NCBI RefSeq assembly: GCF_036884655.1
Contig: NC_088356.1
Coordinates: 10,086,001 to 10,150,000, forward strand
Source of the DNA: Musa acuminata AAA Group
Lineage: Eukaryota; Streptophyta; Magnoliopsida; Zingiberales; Musaceae
Length of the DNA: 64,000 bases
Reading direction: 5' to 3'
The notes beneath the pieces were generated by a model. The model had not been told where the DNA came from, did not search any database, and saw only the letters and a list, made by a program, of their open reading frames with translations. The first letter of the stretch is position 1; every line of letters begins with the position of its first letter. Both the position numbers and the translations under genes were made by a program. Of this stretch, positions 14,001 through 26,346 are shown in pieces.

Positions 14001-15856
14001 ATATTTTCTGCTGATATGTAGATGTAGTTTAGTTTGCCTGACAAACCAGTTGTAGTTATAGTGCTTTTCATGGGCATGAAACTTATGGAATGCATGCATT
14101 GGCTCTTGCTGCAGTCTCTGTCTAGCATGTCTCTGTTATGAGTAACAGATGAAATTTCATGGTCCATTTTGATACTTTGTTGATCCCATGTAATAAGTGT
14201 CTTTGCTGTGAACTTTTAGCTCTGAAATTGGAGTTACTATATTAATAAGACTACTGATATTTCTTGAACCTAATATCTTTCCAGTTCCGAGCACTCGCTG
14301 ATCAATTGTATCGTAGTCCTGAACACCACAAGTTTGTGAGACAACAAGTTGTTGATCAGGTTGGCACATGCATCTTTTCTATATCATCCTTTGATTCTTT
14401 TTCTTCTCCTCCTAAATGTTTCGTTGGTTCATATTTATCTTGGTTCTTTTCCTTCCTTCTTTTCTGAATTAGTTGTTCTGATAGACTTCTTTTAATGGAC
14501 CTCAGCTTAGATCTCATCCTGAGATCTACGATGGATATGTACCTATGTCATATGATGATTATCTCAAGAAGATGTCCAAGTATGTTGCTTTCTTTATCTA
14601 GCATTTTGTTTAAATATGGAGATACATTATTCAGTAGCTATTAACAATCCTGTTTTTCCTGGCCCTGATGGAGAACAGGAATGGGGAATGGGGAGACCAT
14701 GTCACATTGCAGGCTGCTGCTGATTCAGTATGTGTGATTAAGTTCCTTTAAAGCATATTATCTTCCCTCATGCTATTTTCAGACTATTTAAACTTTTGAT
14801 TACTTCAATTGGACATGAATTTCCTGAAACTACTATAGTAGCAAACTGTCAGGCAGGAAGCTGTGATTGTAGAATTACCGGGAATTTAAGAACATTCATG
14901 CAATATGTTATGATGATTATCTAATAAAGCACAACTATTATAACCCAAATCTATACTAAGGGCATCCTATTGGCATAGGCTTTTGCTTGCTTATGAAATT
15001 GTAGAAATCTGACATAAGTTTGCCATTTCACTGGATATTCTGAATAATGGTTTTTTATTGTTTGATACATCTCATGTTTTGTTTTTTTCTTGATATTCCA
15101 TGCATAATATTCCTCATTTCCTGTTTGTGTTATCTAATGCTCACAGAATTCCATTATCTTTTGCAGTATGGTGTTAAAATATTTATTCTAACATCCTTCA
15201 AGGATACCTGCTACATTGAGATTCTTCCTAGTGTTGAGAAGTCTAAACGAGGTACAGTCTACTTCGTGGGATCTATAATTCAAGAATAGTTTAAGCCTTT
15301 GCCGCATTGTTCTGTCTGCTGGTGGAACTTCTTAGGCCCACTTGTTGACTGTTGACCAAGAGATGGGATCCACGTATTTGATGGAAGAGGTCTTATGACT
15401 CTGTTCTAGCCATGTAAATCTCAACTTATTATTATTATTTTGTGCAGTCATATGTTTAAGCTTTTGGGCTGAGGTGCACTACAACTCGATCTATCCTGAA
15501 GGAGGTTAGCCATCTCTTCATATGTTGTTCCGCTGTAACTCTGTTTGCTTAGAGTAATGTATTCATTTCTTGTGGCTCTCTACATGTAAAGACTGTCGGG
15601 AACTATTTCAGTTGCCTACATAATTTCCTGTATGACATCAATTTAGAATACCATATTAAACGTTGACACCAAACTCAGTGTCAAAAAGTGACCTTTGGGT
15701 TCCATGCATCGTCCGAGATGTGTGGTGGTTGTCAGATACTAAAGTTAAACTGCTGCTAATTGCGTAATTCTTTTCTTATTTATATTTGCTTGATGTGCAG
15801 AGTTGCCAGTTTTGGAGGGTAGGAATAAGAAAAGGTGGTGGCACTTCGGGTTCTGA
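11097..15856 (+). CDS. OTU-domain cysteine protease (deubiquitinase), OTU9-12 type
   Basis: Ten coding exons: 11097-11409, 11570-11730, 12427-12500, 13098-13152, 14285-14359, 14506-14579, 14679-14727, 15167-15251, 15448-15504 and 15801-15856. Together they give 999 nt and 332 residues with no stop; all introns are GT-AG. The start ATG opens MIMYEQDPNLVRWGLHLL, the conserved N-terminus of the plant OTU9-12 subgroup. The catalytic loop DGNC is at residues 197-200 (Asp197, Cys200). The catalytic His is in WAEVHYNSI (His306). Between them are FRALADQLY, DDYLKKMSK and GEWGDHVTLQAAAD, all expected of the family, and the C-terminus ends in a basic, Trp-rich tail. The enzyme should cleave ubiquitin chains in cytosol or nucleus. 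A 5'-UTR intron is likely, from about 10008 to 11065. The gene appears intact. Confidence 0.93.
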
Positions 15857-17302
15857 TACGCATGATGTTGCTCCGTGGTGGGAAGGTGAGAAGCTGATTG
15901 AAGGAAGAGAATTGCATGAGCAATCCCAAACTTGTTCTTTGTCCTCCTACACATCCCTGTACAGACTAACACATTCTTTATGGACGTCAGTCATATGTTA
16001 ACATCGATACGGTTGATATTTAAAGGAGTCATTGATCATGACTGTGCATCATCTTCTGTTCTTTCTTCGTCCTGTATTGGTTTCGGTACAATTCATCTGT
16101 TCTGTTTTCCCAATACTGAGTAGTCGTTCATCTTTTATATTAGATCGAATGATGTAAATCAAAACAGTTGTTTCTGTTCGGACAGTATATTTTCTTGGTT
16201 GGAATCTTCTGGAAACTAAGCCTCTCTTCCTCCCAAACCCTTATTGCGCACTCTCGCTCGCCCCTTCCGCCTAAGCCTCCCGATTTCCGCTGAGAAATGG
16301 CCGCCACAAACTGTCTCCACCGACTCCATTCTTCTCTAGCCCTCGTCGTGGGATGCGTTTGAAGCTACGTGCCTGCTTCTGCTCCGGTGTTTGCTTCAGA
16401 AGAGTATTCTGTTTTTTTTTTTTTTTTTGAGATCTCGTGTTGCTTCTTGGTGAAACGGGAGAGTCCGCGGAGGGCGTCTCGCATTGACAGCCAGGGTTGA
16501 AGATTTCGCCATTGATCGGAGAACTTGGCAATGCAGACGGTGTTACCCTCGGCTCTAGAGGTGCTCGATGAACCTACATTCCCTTTCTTTCTATTTGCGG
16601 CTTCGTAGTTATCATCCATCATGAATTTAGTGTCTGAAGTCCGGAGTGCTATCGCTTTCTTGACGTAAATTTTTGTCTGTACGTAAATATTGGTCCCTCA
16701 ATGAGAAAAAGATTTTAAATCTTCACTGAGCATGAATCTTATCGAATGTTTTGACCTCAAATCGTGTCTGATTCGTAGTTCACCAATTCTCATGTTGCAT
16801 CGGCTAGTGGAATTTATAATGCATAAACCTATTAATTTGAGGTTTTGCTTGTTGATTGCATGAATTCCTGGCTACCATCATGGTTCGAACTTTTCACGCG
16901 GCAGCTTAGGTTCATATCCTGTCGTCCTATGAATCACAAGGAGGAACGTTGTGTTGGATGTGGGTGGGGCTCCAAAAGTGGTTAATGATGGGGTCATTGT
17001 TCCTCTTGCAGATCCAATTGGGAATGCTGGTGCTGCTTTGATTCACTAAGCGTGCCAATTGTTCTGCAAAATTAGATCTGTGCACCTAAACTAGCTAATT
17101 TGTTATTTGAGGTACTTGTGTAAAGCCTGGGTACGAGGCACACACTTTTCTTTAAAATGAAGGTTGATAGCAAGACAAAATACTCTGCTGGAGATGGCAA
17201 CACAATTGCATCAGTTCTGCATGTGAAATCATCAAGTAGGGTTTGTTGAATGTTACTTTTGGTACATATGTCCATCAAGATGGGAATTGACAGAACTGTT
17301 AG

Positions 17303-17778
17303 TGTTATAAATTGTTCAAATTAAAAAGAAAAAATAATTTTTTTTCAAAAGATTTATTTGAAAAGGTGATTTCTTTTGTAGTTATTTTGGTAATTATTTT
17401 TCAAAGATCGTGTCTTTTAAGAAAATATCTATAAATAGGTATTTGAGGGTAAATTATGGATACTCTCTTTCATACTTTTCTTCTTTGTTTTTCAAGTGAT
17501 TGAATTAGACATTCTCTAATTCCTCTTTGAAGATTCTTTATTGTTTGCTCAATAATTCTTCTAATTCCTCTCTAATTCCAAAGGCTTGTCGTTATCCATA
17601 AAACTATTTGCATCAAACCCATAGCAATCTTATTGAGAAGATGGTGCAAATATCGTTTTTAGGAAAATGTTTATACACGTTTCAAGCCTAAATATATTTC
17701 CTATAGTATTCTTGATCTTGTGTTTGTTATTTGTTTCCATAGTGTTTTCATCATCTTCTTTGTCGTATTTTTCCAACA
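17303..17778 (+). repeat. Copia 5' LTR
   Basis: This LTR starts TGTTATAAATTGTTC and ends TTTTTCCAACA, about 476 bp. It contains a plausible TATA region (tctataaatagg near 17428-17440). By eye it is roughly 90% or more identical to the 3' LTR at 22287-22748, with several small gaps, so the insertion is not very recent. Confidence 0.9.
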
Positions 17779-17817
17779 ATCTAAAAACGATATTTTATGA
17801 GTTTATACAAATTTACC

Positions 17818-18640
17818 ATGGAGGCCACAAATACCATCAAATTATTGAATCAAGATTTTGTTCGTTTGGATCGTTTTGATAGAACAAATTTTACTTGTTG
17901 GCAAGACAAGATGAAGTTCATGTTGACTGCTTTGAAGATCTTCTATGTGCTTGATCCAAATCTTCAATCAATTCTCGATCTAACCGACGATGACACCGAT
18001 GAAGTCAAGGCTGAACAAAAGAAGAGAAATGAAGATGAAGTCATGTATAGAGGACACATTCTTAATGCTCAATGTGTAGAGGACACATTCTCAAAGCAAT
18101 TTGGAATGCTTTGGAATTCAAGTATTATGCCGAAAAAGAAGGTACAAAGAAATTTTTAATTTCTAAATATTTTGATTACAAGTTTGTGGATGACAAGTCA
18201 ATCTTGGCACAAGTGCATGAGTTGCAGGTCATTGTTAATCAATTAAAGGTTGAAAAAATCGAACTTCCTGAACCTTTTCAAGTATGGGCTATAATAGTCA
18301 AGTTGCCTTCATCTTGGAAAGGGTATAGGAAGAAGATTTTGCACGACTCCAAGATATCACTTTGGAGTAAATTCAAAAACATCTTCGAATCGAGGAGGAA
18401 TCGAGAATGAGAGACAAGAGTGAGAACTCTTTTGGCAATATAAAAACAAATGTTATGAATCAGCCTAAGAATCCCAACAAAGGCAAGCAAAACAAGGAGA
18501 ATTATTTTGGCCCCAAAAGGGATCAAAGAAAATTTAAGAAGCAAAAGAGTGGAGGCTGTTTTGTTTGTGGAAAAACCTGATCATTTTGTTAGGGATTGTA
18601 GATTTAAAAAAGGCCAGAAACCGGAAGTCAACTTCGTTGA
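17818..18640 (+). pseudogene. Copia gag with zinc knuckle, frameshifted
   Basis: The reading frame starts MEATNTIKLLNQDFVRLDRF and is a UBN2-type gag domain of Ty1/copia elements. The frame shifts near 18070, continues, and ends early near 18410. Further on, after another shift, a CCHC knuckle is legible as CFVCGK..HFVRDC around 18558-18600. The gag would package element RNA; here it is broken at least twice. Confidence 0.8.
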
Positions 18641-19750
18641 GGGAGATGATAATATAATCGCTACGGTGAGCGAAGTGAATGTCATATTTGGCAAGGTTTC
18701 TAGTTGGTGGTATGATACTTATACTACCGTCCATGTTTGCTATGATAAGACATTCTTCAAGACTTACAAAGAAGTCACAGAAGGGCAAGAGATTCAAATG
18801 GGAAATGAAGTTCGTTCTAAGGTGATTGGTAAGGAAAATGTGGAACTCACTTTTCACTTCGGGAAAGAAAGTCACTCTTACTAATGTTCTTCATGTACCA
18901 TATGAGTAGAAATTTAGTGAGTGAGAATCTCCTTAGCAAACCTGGAATTAAATCTGTATTTGAATTCGGGAAGTTAATTCTATCCCGTAATGAAACTTTT
19001 GTTGGAAAAGGCTATTCCGCTGAGGGAATGGTCAAATTATCTATTGTTGATAATGATTCTAAATTTAATAAAGATGTTGCTTTTATTTATATTGTTGATT
19101 CTTATTCATTATGGCATAATAGATTAGTACATATTGGAACTAGTACCGTTAGAAGAATGGTTAAGTGTGGCTTAATAAATTATCATTTTGATGATCTTAA
19201 TAAATGTGAAATTTGTGTTAAATCAAAGATGATGAAGAAACCCTTCAAAAGTATTGAAAGATATACTAATTTATTAGACTTAATACATTCTGATATATGT
19301 GAATTAAATGACATATTAACAAGAGGAGGTAATAGATATTTCATTACTTTTATAGATGATATGTTTAGATTCACATATGTGTACTTATTGAAACATAAAA
19401 ATAATGCTTTTAATGCTTTTAAGACATATAAAGCAGAAGTTGAAAATCAATTAGGGAAGAAAATTAAAGTTTTAAGAAGTGATAGAGGAGGAGAATACTT
19501 TCCTAATGAATTTAACTTGTTTTGTGACCAACATGGCATAATTCATGAATGTTCAGTATCTAGAACACCTGAGCAAAATGGATTAGCAGAAAGAAAGAAT
19601 ATAACTTATCTAGAGATGATTAATGCTATGTTGTTGCATGCTGAATTATCTTATAATTTATGGAGAGAAGCTTTATTGGCTACATATCATATTTTAAATA
19701 GAATTCCCTTTAAAGAGAATAAGATCTCTCCATATGAGTTATGGAAATGA
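18640..19750 (+). pseudogene. Copia protease remnant and integrase
   Basis: After a weak protease-like stretch, a long frame (18884-19750) carries the GAG-pre-integrase zinc motif (HNRLVHIG...CEICVKSK) and the integrase core. The acidic residues are visible in LIHSDICEL and TFIDDMFRFTY, with the downstream EQNGLAERKN block. It ends in a stop after SPYELWK, where the parent frame would continue. The integrase segment is the best-preserved part of the element. Confidence 0.85.
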
Positions 19751-20189
19751 AGATAACCTAACATTGATTATTTTAAAGTGTGGAGGTCTCTTGCATATTG
19801 TAAGAATAATGATCCTCAAAGGACAAAGTTGGGACCTAGAGGAATCAAATGTGCATTTATAGGCTATGCCTCAAATAGCAAAGCATATAGACTTCTTAAT
19901 TTGAAGTCTAATATCATAATATAATCTTGAGATGTGAAGTTCTTTGAACACTTAATGACTTCAAGTAATAATGTTCGTCCTCCAATTAGTGAAGAGTCAC
20001 CAGTGGAGACATCTCAAAAGGTTGGTAAGCAATCTAATATTCCTTTGATTGGACATCAATCAAGTTCACAAGAGGTTGGAGAGCAATCTCATGAATTAAG
20101 GAGAAGCACTCGTGTACGAAAAGCAAAAAACGTTAAGATTGGATGAGATTGATTCTTAAAGTATTTCTTTTTACCTTGTAGAAGGAACT

Positions 20190-21150
20190 AATGAGAGAGT
20201 CTTAAAAACAATTCCTCTTGTTTTACAAGTGGAAGATGATCCTAAAACGTTTAAAGAAACTATAGTCTCTTGTGATGCTGCTTTTTGGAAATATATTATT
20301 AATGATGAGATGGATTCTATTATGTCAAACCACACTTGGGAACTTGTCGATTTACGTTTTGCCTCTAAACCTATTAGTTGTAGATAGGAATTTTGTAGGA
20401 AGTATCATACAAATGATACTCTCCAAACGTTCAAAGCAAGATTAGTTACTAAAGGATTTCGACAAAAGGAATGAATAGATTATTTTGACACATATGCTCC
20501 TGTGGCTAGGATCATATCTATTAGAATTGTTTTTGCTTTAACATCAATTTTTTATTTTTATATTCATCAAATGGATGTCAAAACGACATTTCTAAATGGA
20601 GACCTCGATGAGAAGATATAAATGGAACAACCCGAAGGTTTTGTTCTACCGGGAAATAAACATAAAGTGTATAAAATTATTAAGTCATTATATGGTTTAA
20701 AGCAAGATCCAAAATAGCGGCATGAGAAATTTGATGCAATAATTCTTTCTAATAGATTTGTTCATAATATTGCAGATAAATATGTTTATCTCAAAACTTA
20801 TTATGACTATATGGTGATAGTTTGTTTTTATGTTGATGATATGCTAATAGTGAGCAACGACATGAAAAGTATTGTAGAAACAAAGAGGTTTCTATCTTCA
20901 ACATTTAAGATGAAAGATCTTGAACAAGTTGATACTATACTAGGTATCAAGATAAAAAGAAATAGTGGGGGATATGTTTTGAGTCAAACTCATTACATAG
21001 AGAAAGTACTGGAGAAATTCAGTCACTTCAAAATCAAAGAAGTAAATATCCCGTTTGACCTAAGTATCAAATTAGTCAAGAATGTTGGAAGAACAGTTGC
21101 TCAATTAGAATATTCAAGTGCTATAGGAAGTCTTATGCATGATATGCAAT
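20190..21150 (+). pseudogene. Copia reverse transcriptase, with stops
   Basis: Conserved RT blocks are legible on the plus strand: NHTWELVD, ARLVTKGFRQKE, DTYAPVARI, HQMDVKTTFLNGDL, SLYGLKQ and the active-site box CFYVDDMLIVSND near 20823-20861. At least four in-frame stops interrupt it before 20811. The frame runs into an unrelated GC-rich patch at about 21150. Confidence 0.85.
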
Positions 21151-21340
21151 TTCGAATGGTACCGCCCGGTATGGGTGGTACGTATCGGTCCGATGACATA
21201 CCGGTACACGGACCGCCCGCTACTGGACGGATCGTGCTACAGTGCTACAGTAATACACTGTAGCAGTGTCACAATGCCACAGTAAGAGGAAATCGCTCGG
21301 TAAGCCTTGGTGTACCGTTCGGTGGCACTGTTTCTTGGAA
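21150..21340. repeat. GC-rich palindromic patch within the copia element
   Basis: From about 21150 the copia sequence is replaced by a stretch rich in GGTAC and ACCG words (ggtaccgcccggtatgggtggtac, given here only as positions 21158-21181) and repeated gctacagt words. Copia homology returns at about 21345 with the RNase H start (HSTMELEFVAL). The usual ~90 residues between these blocks are missing. A similar GGTAC/ACCG style appears at the hAT-like end near 39560-39656. It may be a small insertion accompanied by deletion. Its class is not known to me. Confidence 0.6.
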
Positions 21341-21344
21341 GAGC

Positions 21345-21716
21345 AAAAAACAAACGTGTATAACTCACTCAACTATGGAATTAGAATTTGTTGCTCTAAC
21401 AGATGCAGGAAAGGAGGCTGAATGGTTGAGGGACTTTCTATTAGAAATTCCATTGACTTCTAAGAGTGTGAATTCAATTTCTATACTTTGTGATAGTCAA
21501 GCCACTTTAGCTTGTGCGTATAGTAAAATATATAATAGAAAGTCAAGACATATAAGTCTTAGACATGATTATGTGAGGAGATTAATCAAAAGTGAGATTA
21601 TTTCACTCACATTTGTGAAAATAAGTGAGAATTTAGCTGATCCATTCACCAAATCTCTTACAAGAGAAGTTGTAAGATCAACATCAAAATGGATGGAGCT
21701 AAAACTCCTTGAATAA
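21345..21716 (+). pseudogene. Copia RNase H, C-terminal part
   Basis: The frame shows THSTMELEFVAL, AEWLRDFL, LCDSQATLA and the closing SRHISLRHDYVRRLI and LADPFTKSL blocks typical of the end of copia polyproteins. It stops at 21714-21716. The N-terminal RNase H residues are lost in the neighbouring patch. The following 570 bases to the 3' LTR are non-coding. Confidence 0.85.
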
Positions 21717-22286
21717 AAGATCCACCAATGATAGCAACCCTACTCAACATTATGAAATGAGTAATGAAGAGTTCAAAAGGTAAGAATAAGTCATTGACTT
21801 GTGGAGTGGTTCAGCACTTTAAAATATTTTACGAGTCTCATCTAAAGATGTTAAAGTGCTGGTTGTCACCGAATGAGAGTTGAGTTAATTATACTCTTAA
21901 TGAAGTTCAATCAAGTTAGAACAATTATCTCAAAGAGTGACAAAGATACTATAAGAACTTCACCTATATGAACTTAGAAGTGGTGCCGCTTCGATTAAGA
22001 GTTGGAGTTTTCTCTCATAAAAGTTCATGAACTTGGATGAGTCCAAGGCCATATTAGGATTGAGCGAGATTTTATGAGGAAAACAAGGATGTTGTATTTA
22101 TATGTGTAGTATCACTGGTGTTGTCATTAAGAATAATAAATTCAAAGCTTTTATGCTATTTGGGATTTCGACTTCACTTTGTGATGCTTACACTAAGGTA
22201 ATATTCAAATCGAAAGATATATTACTTTATTCATAAATACTATTTAATCACTTGGAGAAAAATTTAAATTTGAACAAGTGGGGGAT

Positions 22287-22748
22287 TGTTATAAATTATT
22301 CAAATTAAAAGGAAAAAAGAATTTATTTTCAAAAGATTTATTTGAAAAGGTGGTTTCTTTTGTAGTTATTTTGGTAGTTATTTTTCAAAGATCGTGTCTT
22401 TTAAGAAAATATCTATAAATAGGTATTTGAGGGCAAATTATGGATATATCTCTTTCATACTCTTCTTCTTTACTCTCCAAGTGATTGAATTAGACATTCT
22501 CTAATTCCTCTTTGAAGATTCTTTATTGTTTGCCCAATACAGATCTTCTAAAGGCTTGTCATATCCACTAAAACAATTTGCATCAAACCCATAGCAATCT
22601 TATTGAGAAGAGAGTGCAAATATCGTTTTTAAAAAAGTGTTTATACATGTTTCAAGCCTAAATATATTTCTTATAGTATTCTTGATCTTGTGTTTGTTAT
22701 TTGTTTCCATAGTGTTTTCATCATCTTTTTTGTCGTATTTTTCTAATA
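22287..22748 (+). repeat. Copia 3' LTR
   Basis: This LTR starts TGTTATAAATTATTC and ends TTTCTAATA, about 462 bp. The terminal CA expected of an LTR is TA here, a single substitution compared with the 5' LTR. It lacks a short stretch present in the 5' LTR around the ctaattcc repeat. It is followed by the target duplication GTTAG. Confidence 0.9.
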
Positions 22749-24770
22749 GTTAGTATTAGTGGAAGAGCTTGAGATGAAAGTACGGCTTGTCAGGGGATTT
22801 GCTGTTATCAGAAGTAACAAATGTGGATTTGCTGATATCAGAGTTAACAATGTGTGGCCAATTGACCATTTTTCTAGGTTTATATCTGTGACAACTTTTC
22901 AAAGCTATCATTTGTGTGACTTATAAAGCATTAAATGTTCATAATTTTCATAGATATGTGTTTATAGGTAAATATTATTATATGATGTTGCAGACGTCGT
23001 ATCCATTTCAGCTGGTACAAATGAGGTCAAAGGAACCACGATTGCTGTAATATTGAAAAAGTTGGTTCTGATTGTGTTTCTTCTATTGAATCCTCATCGT
23101 CCTTTAAGACTACTGTTGATGTCGAAGGATGGAGGTTAAGACTTATCAGAAGCTGCACTTCTTCTTTCTTTAGTGTCTGCTTTTGATGCAAGGAGATTGA
23201 CAAATTACATCCTCTTACAGTTTCACAACTCCTGAGGCATTAGTTGTTAAATTTGACAAGGCAAAGAAATCGTACCTTTGTTGGAGAAAGCCACCCCACT
23301 GGGAGCCCCTTCTCATTTTTGCTGAGGATGTTACTGGTGAGGCTCTAGCATCTCTAGTCATGCAAAAAAGTTCCGGGATATTGTGAACATCGCTGCAATT
23401 AAAGCATTTGGTTTTGATGAAAGGAAGTCTCTCCTTCAAGATATCACCATTGTTACATGCATTTTTACTTCTTGTTGTGCTTTTTTTTATTTATTAATTT
23501 CCTGTACGTAACATTATGATCATTGACAGTTGTTCTCAAGATTCTTTAGGACCTGGTCATCTTCTCTTTTATGAAGTTTCTATCTTATGAATGAAATCCT
23601 GGGCTTTACGAGAGTCTCAGGCACTTTGTAAAATGTAACTGGTAACTTAAAAATAGAGTTCCATTGGGTCAAACAGGTTCTTAGCTAACCGTGAGTTTTT
23701 AAGACGGTTCTGTTGGGCATCTAAGCTGATACTATTGACATTTAACCTAGTCAGGTTATGTGGGCATTAGCTTCGCCTTTGTTTACTTCAATGATGCATA
23801 TCCCTTTAGCTTAAGCTTGCATAATTTAGACTGAAACCTGCCAGTTCAAATTTTGGTTAATTCATCTCTTCTGTATTTCTTCCACTTTTGGTCTCTTTAT
23901 TACTCAGAGGACTGAAACCTTCTAAACCTGTTTTTGGCTGTCAACAAGAATAAACAGTGTGCAAAAATGGAGTTGCCATTTATAGCTGGTGTTTTTCCAA
24001 TTGTTTCTTTGCTGTTCAATTTGTAATTCAAGTATCAGGTGAATTCCATTTCCAAATGCCATTTATTTTTCACTTTCCTACTTTATACATGTATTTTGTA
24101 AGCATGCCACAAAAAAAAAAAAAAGATTGACAACATGTTTATCTGTTATCAATCCACTGCATATTATACGTCTGTAATGACAATCTGGGAACCATATTTT
24201 GTAATCAGTCCAAAAATATGTGATGCGGTCATTCTCGATGTCATTTAGCCATCTTTTTTGAATCGATGGCTTCTTGAATTTTCACAATCCTAATGGTTCG
24301 AAAACCAAGAATAAGACTTGTTTTCTTCTTTCTGATCGCTTGTCATATTGTACAGTATCTAGGAGCTGAATTTGGAGCCAAATAGCTTGGCTTACTTACT
24401 GAGAATGTATCAGTCAAGCAACTGGGGAGAGCAAGGAGATCACAAACTTACAAAAGGCTACTACCTTTATTACTGATGCAGCATCCAAGAATCTGATCCA
24501 GACTGAATTGATTCATCAATTTTTGGTTGATATTTATGAGTTAAACATTAGAGTAACTGCAGAGTTTGATTTAATCTTTCATAAATTGGACTAATTTGTG
24601 TTTGAACAGGCACTGTGGCGCCTGCATCGATGATTGGTCACAATGCTACGGTTGACAAGTTGGAGTCGTTGACCCAGCTAAAGTGACAAAGAAGAGCCCC
24701 CACAAAATTCTGCATCTGCAGCTGGAATGGTCTTAGACACAGTAGGGAAAGAAGGTGTTCCGGTATACAA

Positions 24771-26230
24771 GGTAAGAACTATAGTTTTGCTGAATCAACC
24801 ATTAGCCAATTAATTATAGCGCATGACAATATATAATTGCTCCATTATGTTTTAAACAAATCACTCATCTACTGAAACTTTCACTTGGCCTTTTGATACT
24901 GGCTTGAGAGGATTAACATCATATCTTATATACAAATTTTGCTTATCTTCCTTGTTTGGAGCTTCCATCTCATGGTCTTATCACATACTGATGCCGAAAG
25001 TTTTGCATGATAACAATTTATTTATTTTTTTTTTTTTTAGCGTTGAACAGAAACGATTCAGAAACTCTTATTCTTGGGACCAAAGTCAAATACGGCTTCT
25101 TGGCCCCCCAAAATTCCAGCACTTAGTACAGCAGATACACGCATTTAATTGTTTGTATATTGGCTAACATGGTGCCTATTAACTTTCAGGAAGTGCCAAA
25201 GGGCAAGTTTTAGGCGTTCAAAAATATATATGTGATGCTATCATCAACTCTGTAAAGAATGGACAGTGGATGCATCGATGAGTCGGACGCTGCTGCATGA
25301 AGGCTAATTATTTTGTTTGACTTACACGATTGAGTAACCACAGGTATATAAGATACTTGGTATTATTTTATATGAGGTTTGTAGGTGTGCGGAGGGAATG
25401 ACTTGGATCGCCACTCCACATCACTTGCTCTCTCATGTGTGTTTATCCCCTGGATGAAGTTTCATTCTATTTCTGTTGCATCATTATATTAAATGTTAAA
25501 TAGAAGTTTTTTATTTTTAATAGGGTAGGAAAATGTCCTGCATTTGACTCATATAAACCACTCTACAATGATCCCAAATAAGCCCATCTTTATGTGCAAA
25601 TCCACGTATCAGGGAGTTGACTTGGTGGATTCAGTGCATATACCTAGTGGAATTTAATTTGAAGACTTCAGCTCCTTCTTCCATTTGACTTGGTGCAGAA
25701 AAAAACACTCAATAACTTGTCCCCATGAATGAATTGACTTTTGATCTTCTTAAAACGCATCGAAGTGGGGTAACTGTTCCAACTGCATCTTCATTAATAT
25801 GACATTTACTTGTATCATTTAATCAAATGTTTGAGAATTAGTTCATTTTAAACCTGAGATCAGATCTCAGCATGGTTGTGTGTTTTGTGAGAGACACTTT
25901 TCCCTTTGTTAAGAGTCTCAACCATGGCCACAGAATTAATCGTTCACCAGTAATTGTCATATTGTTTTTGTCTCATGTCGGCCGGTGATCTTGCATCAGA
26001 GAAAGCTACATCCCGTGGACGGCTGTTATTGGATCAACCGAAGGGGTTATGGAATATTCTAATGCATCTTGATCCTTGGAGCATCTGATGGGTCCAGAGG
26101 AACTCCCGGTAGGCCAATACAAGTGACGCGGCGACACAGTGCTCGTCTCCAGCACAAGAAGCAGAAGCCAAAACCAAACTAGTTAATGGCGGAAACTACT
26201 TTTGGCTCTTCCATCGTCAACTGCTCTTCC
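24771..26230. other. Intergenic and NRT2 upstream region
   Basis: I see no gene here. A T-rich run lies at about 25021-25040. The sequence between the chaperonin remains and the NRT2 gene should hold the nitrate transporter promoter. I could not pick out a credible nitrate-response element by eye. Confidence 0.5.
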
Positions 26231-26231
26231 C

Positions 26232-26238
26232 TATAAAT
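26232..26238 (+). promoter_or_regulatory. TATA box of the NRT2 gene
   Basis: The sequence tataaat lies 109 bases before the NRT2 start codon, in the usual place for a plant TATA box with a leader of about 80 bases. The leader holds a CTT-repeat tract (about 26303-26322), common in plant 5' UTRs. Confidence 0.7.
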
Positions 26239-26346
26239 GCCAAGCCCGGACTCCGCCGGATCTCAAACTCAAAGCTCTTCTGTAGCATCTCAATCCATCT
26301 ACTCTTCTTCTTCTTCTTCTTCTCCTTGCTTCATTCGGCTAAGCTG

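Larger units (their letters stand above)
17303..22748 (+). mobile_element. Ty1/copia LTR retrotransposon, full-length but defective
   Basis: The element runs from a 5' LTR to a 3' LTR and is flanked by an exact 5-bp target duplication, GTTAG (17298-17302 and 22749-22753). It sits inside the CPN60-alpha pseudogene. A purine tract (caagtgggggat) directly precedes the 3' LTR. Internal order is gag, zinc knuckle, integrase, reverse transcriptase, RNase H, which is the copia order. Several stops and frameshifts break the polyprotein, and a foreign palindromic patch interrupts the RT/RNase H join. No clear tRNA-Met primer site follows the 5' LTR. The element should be unable to move by itself. Confidence 0.93.
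16297..24770 (+). pseudogene. Chaperonin CPN60-alpha (Rubisco-binding protein alpha) pseudogene, split by a copia element
   Basis: Separated, mutated blocks match plastid CPN60 alpha in order. 16297-16590: start and transit-peptide-like region, then the GVTLGPRG..VLDE region, best seen at nucleotide level. 16945-17043: NVVLD..GAPKVVNDGV and NAGAALI. 17190-17300: AGDGNTIASVL and GIDRTV. 22754-22800: LVEELE. 22990-23130: SISAG, then SSIESSSSFKTTVDVE after a frame change. 23215-23460: VPLLEKATPLGAPLLIFAEDVTGEALASL, shown in pieces, then AAIKAF. 24370-24500: GLLTENVSVKQLGRARR. 24640-24760: VDPAKVT. Frameshifts and stops are frequent, so no chaperonin can be made. Blocks are separated by non-coding stretches where introns would lie, so this looks like a duplicated rather than a processed copy. 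The intact gene would assist Rubisco folding in plastids. Confidence 0.85.

Noticed and set aside
14494..14505. Alternative upstream acceptor for OTU exon 6 (adding TSFNGPQ)
   Set aside because: An AG at about 14484 also keeps the frame, but the downstream acceptor gives the usual family spacing between VVDQ and the HPEIYDGY block.
16365..16622. Minus-strand 85-codon frame over the chaperonin remains
   Set aside because: The plus strand here aligns at nucleotide level with the CPN60-alpha first exon region, so the minus frame is a shadow.
17779..17800. tRNA-Met primer site after the copia 5' LTR
   Set aside because: The sequence after the LTR does not resemble the usual tggtatcagagc; I could not support any primer site.
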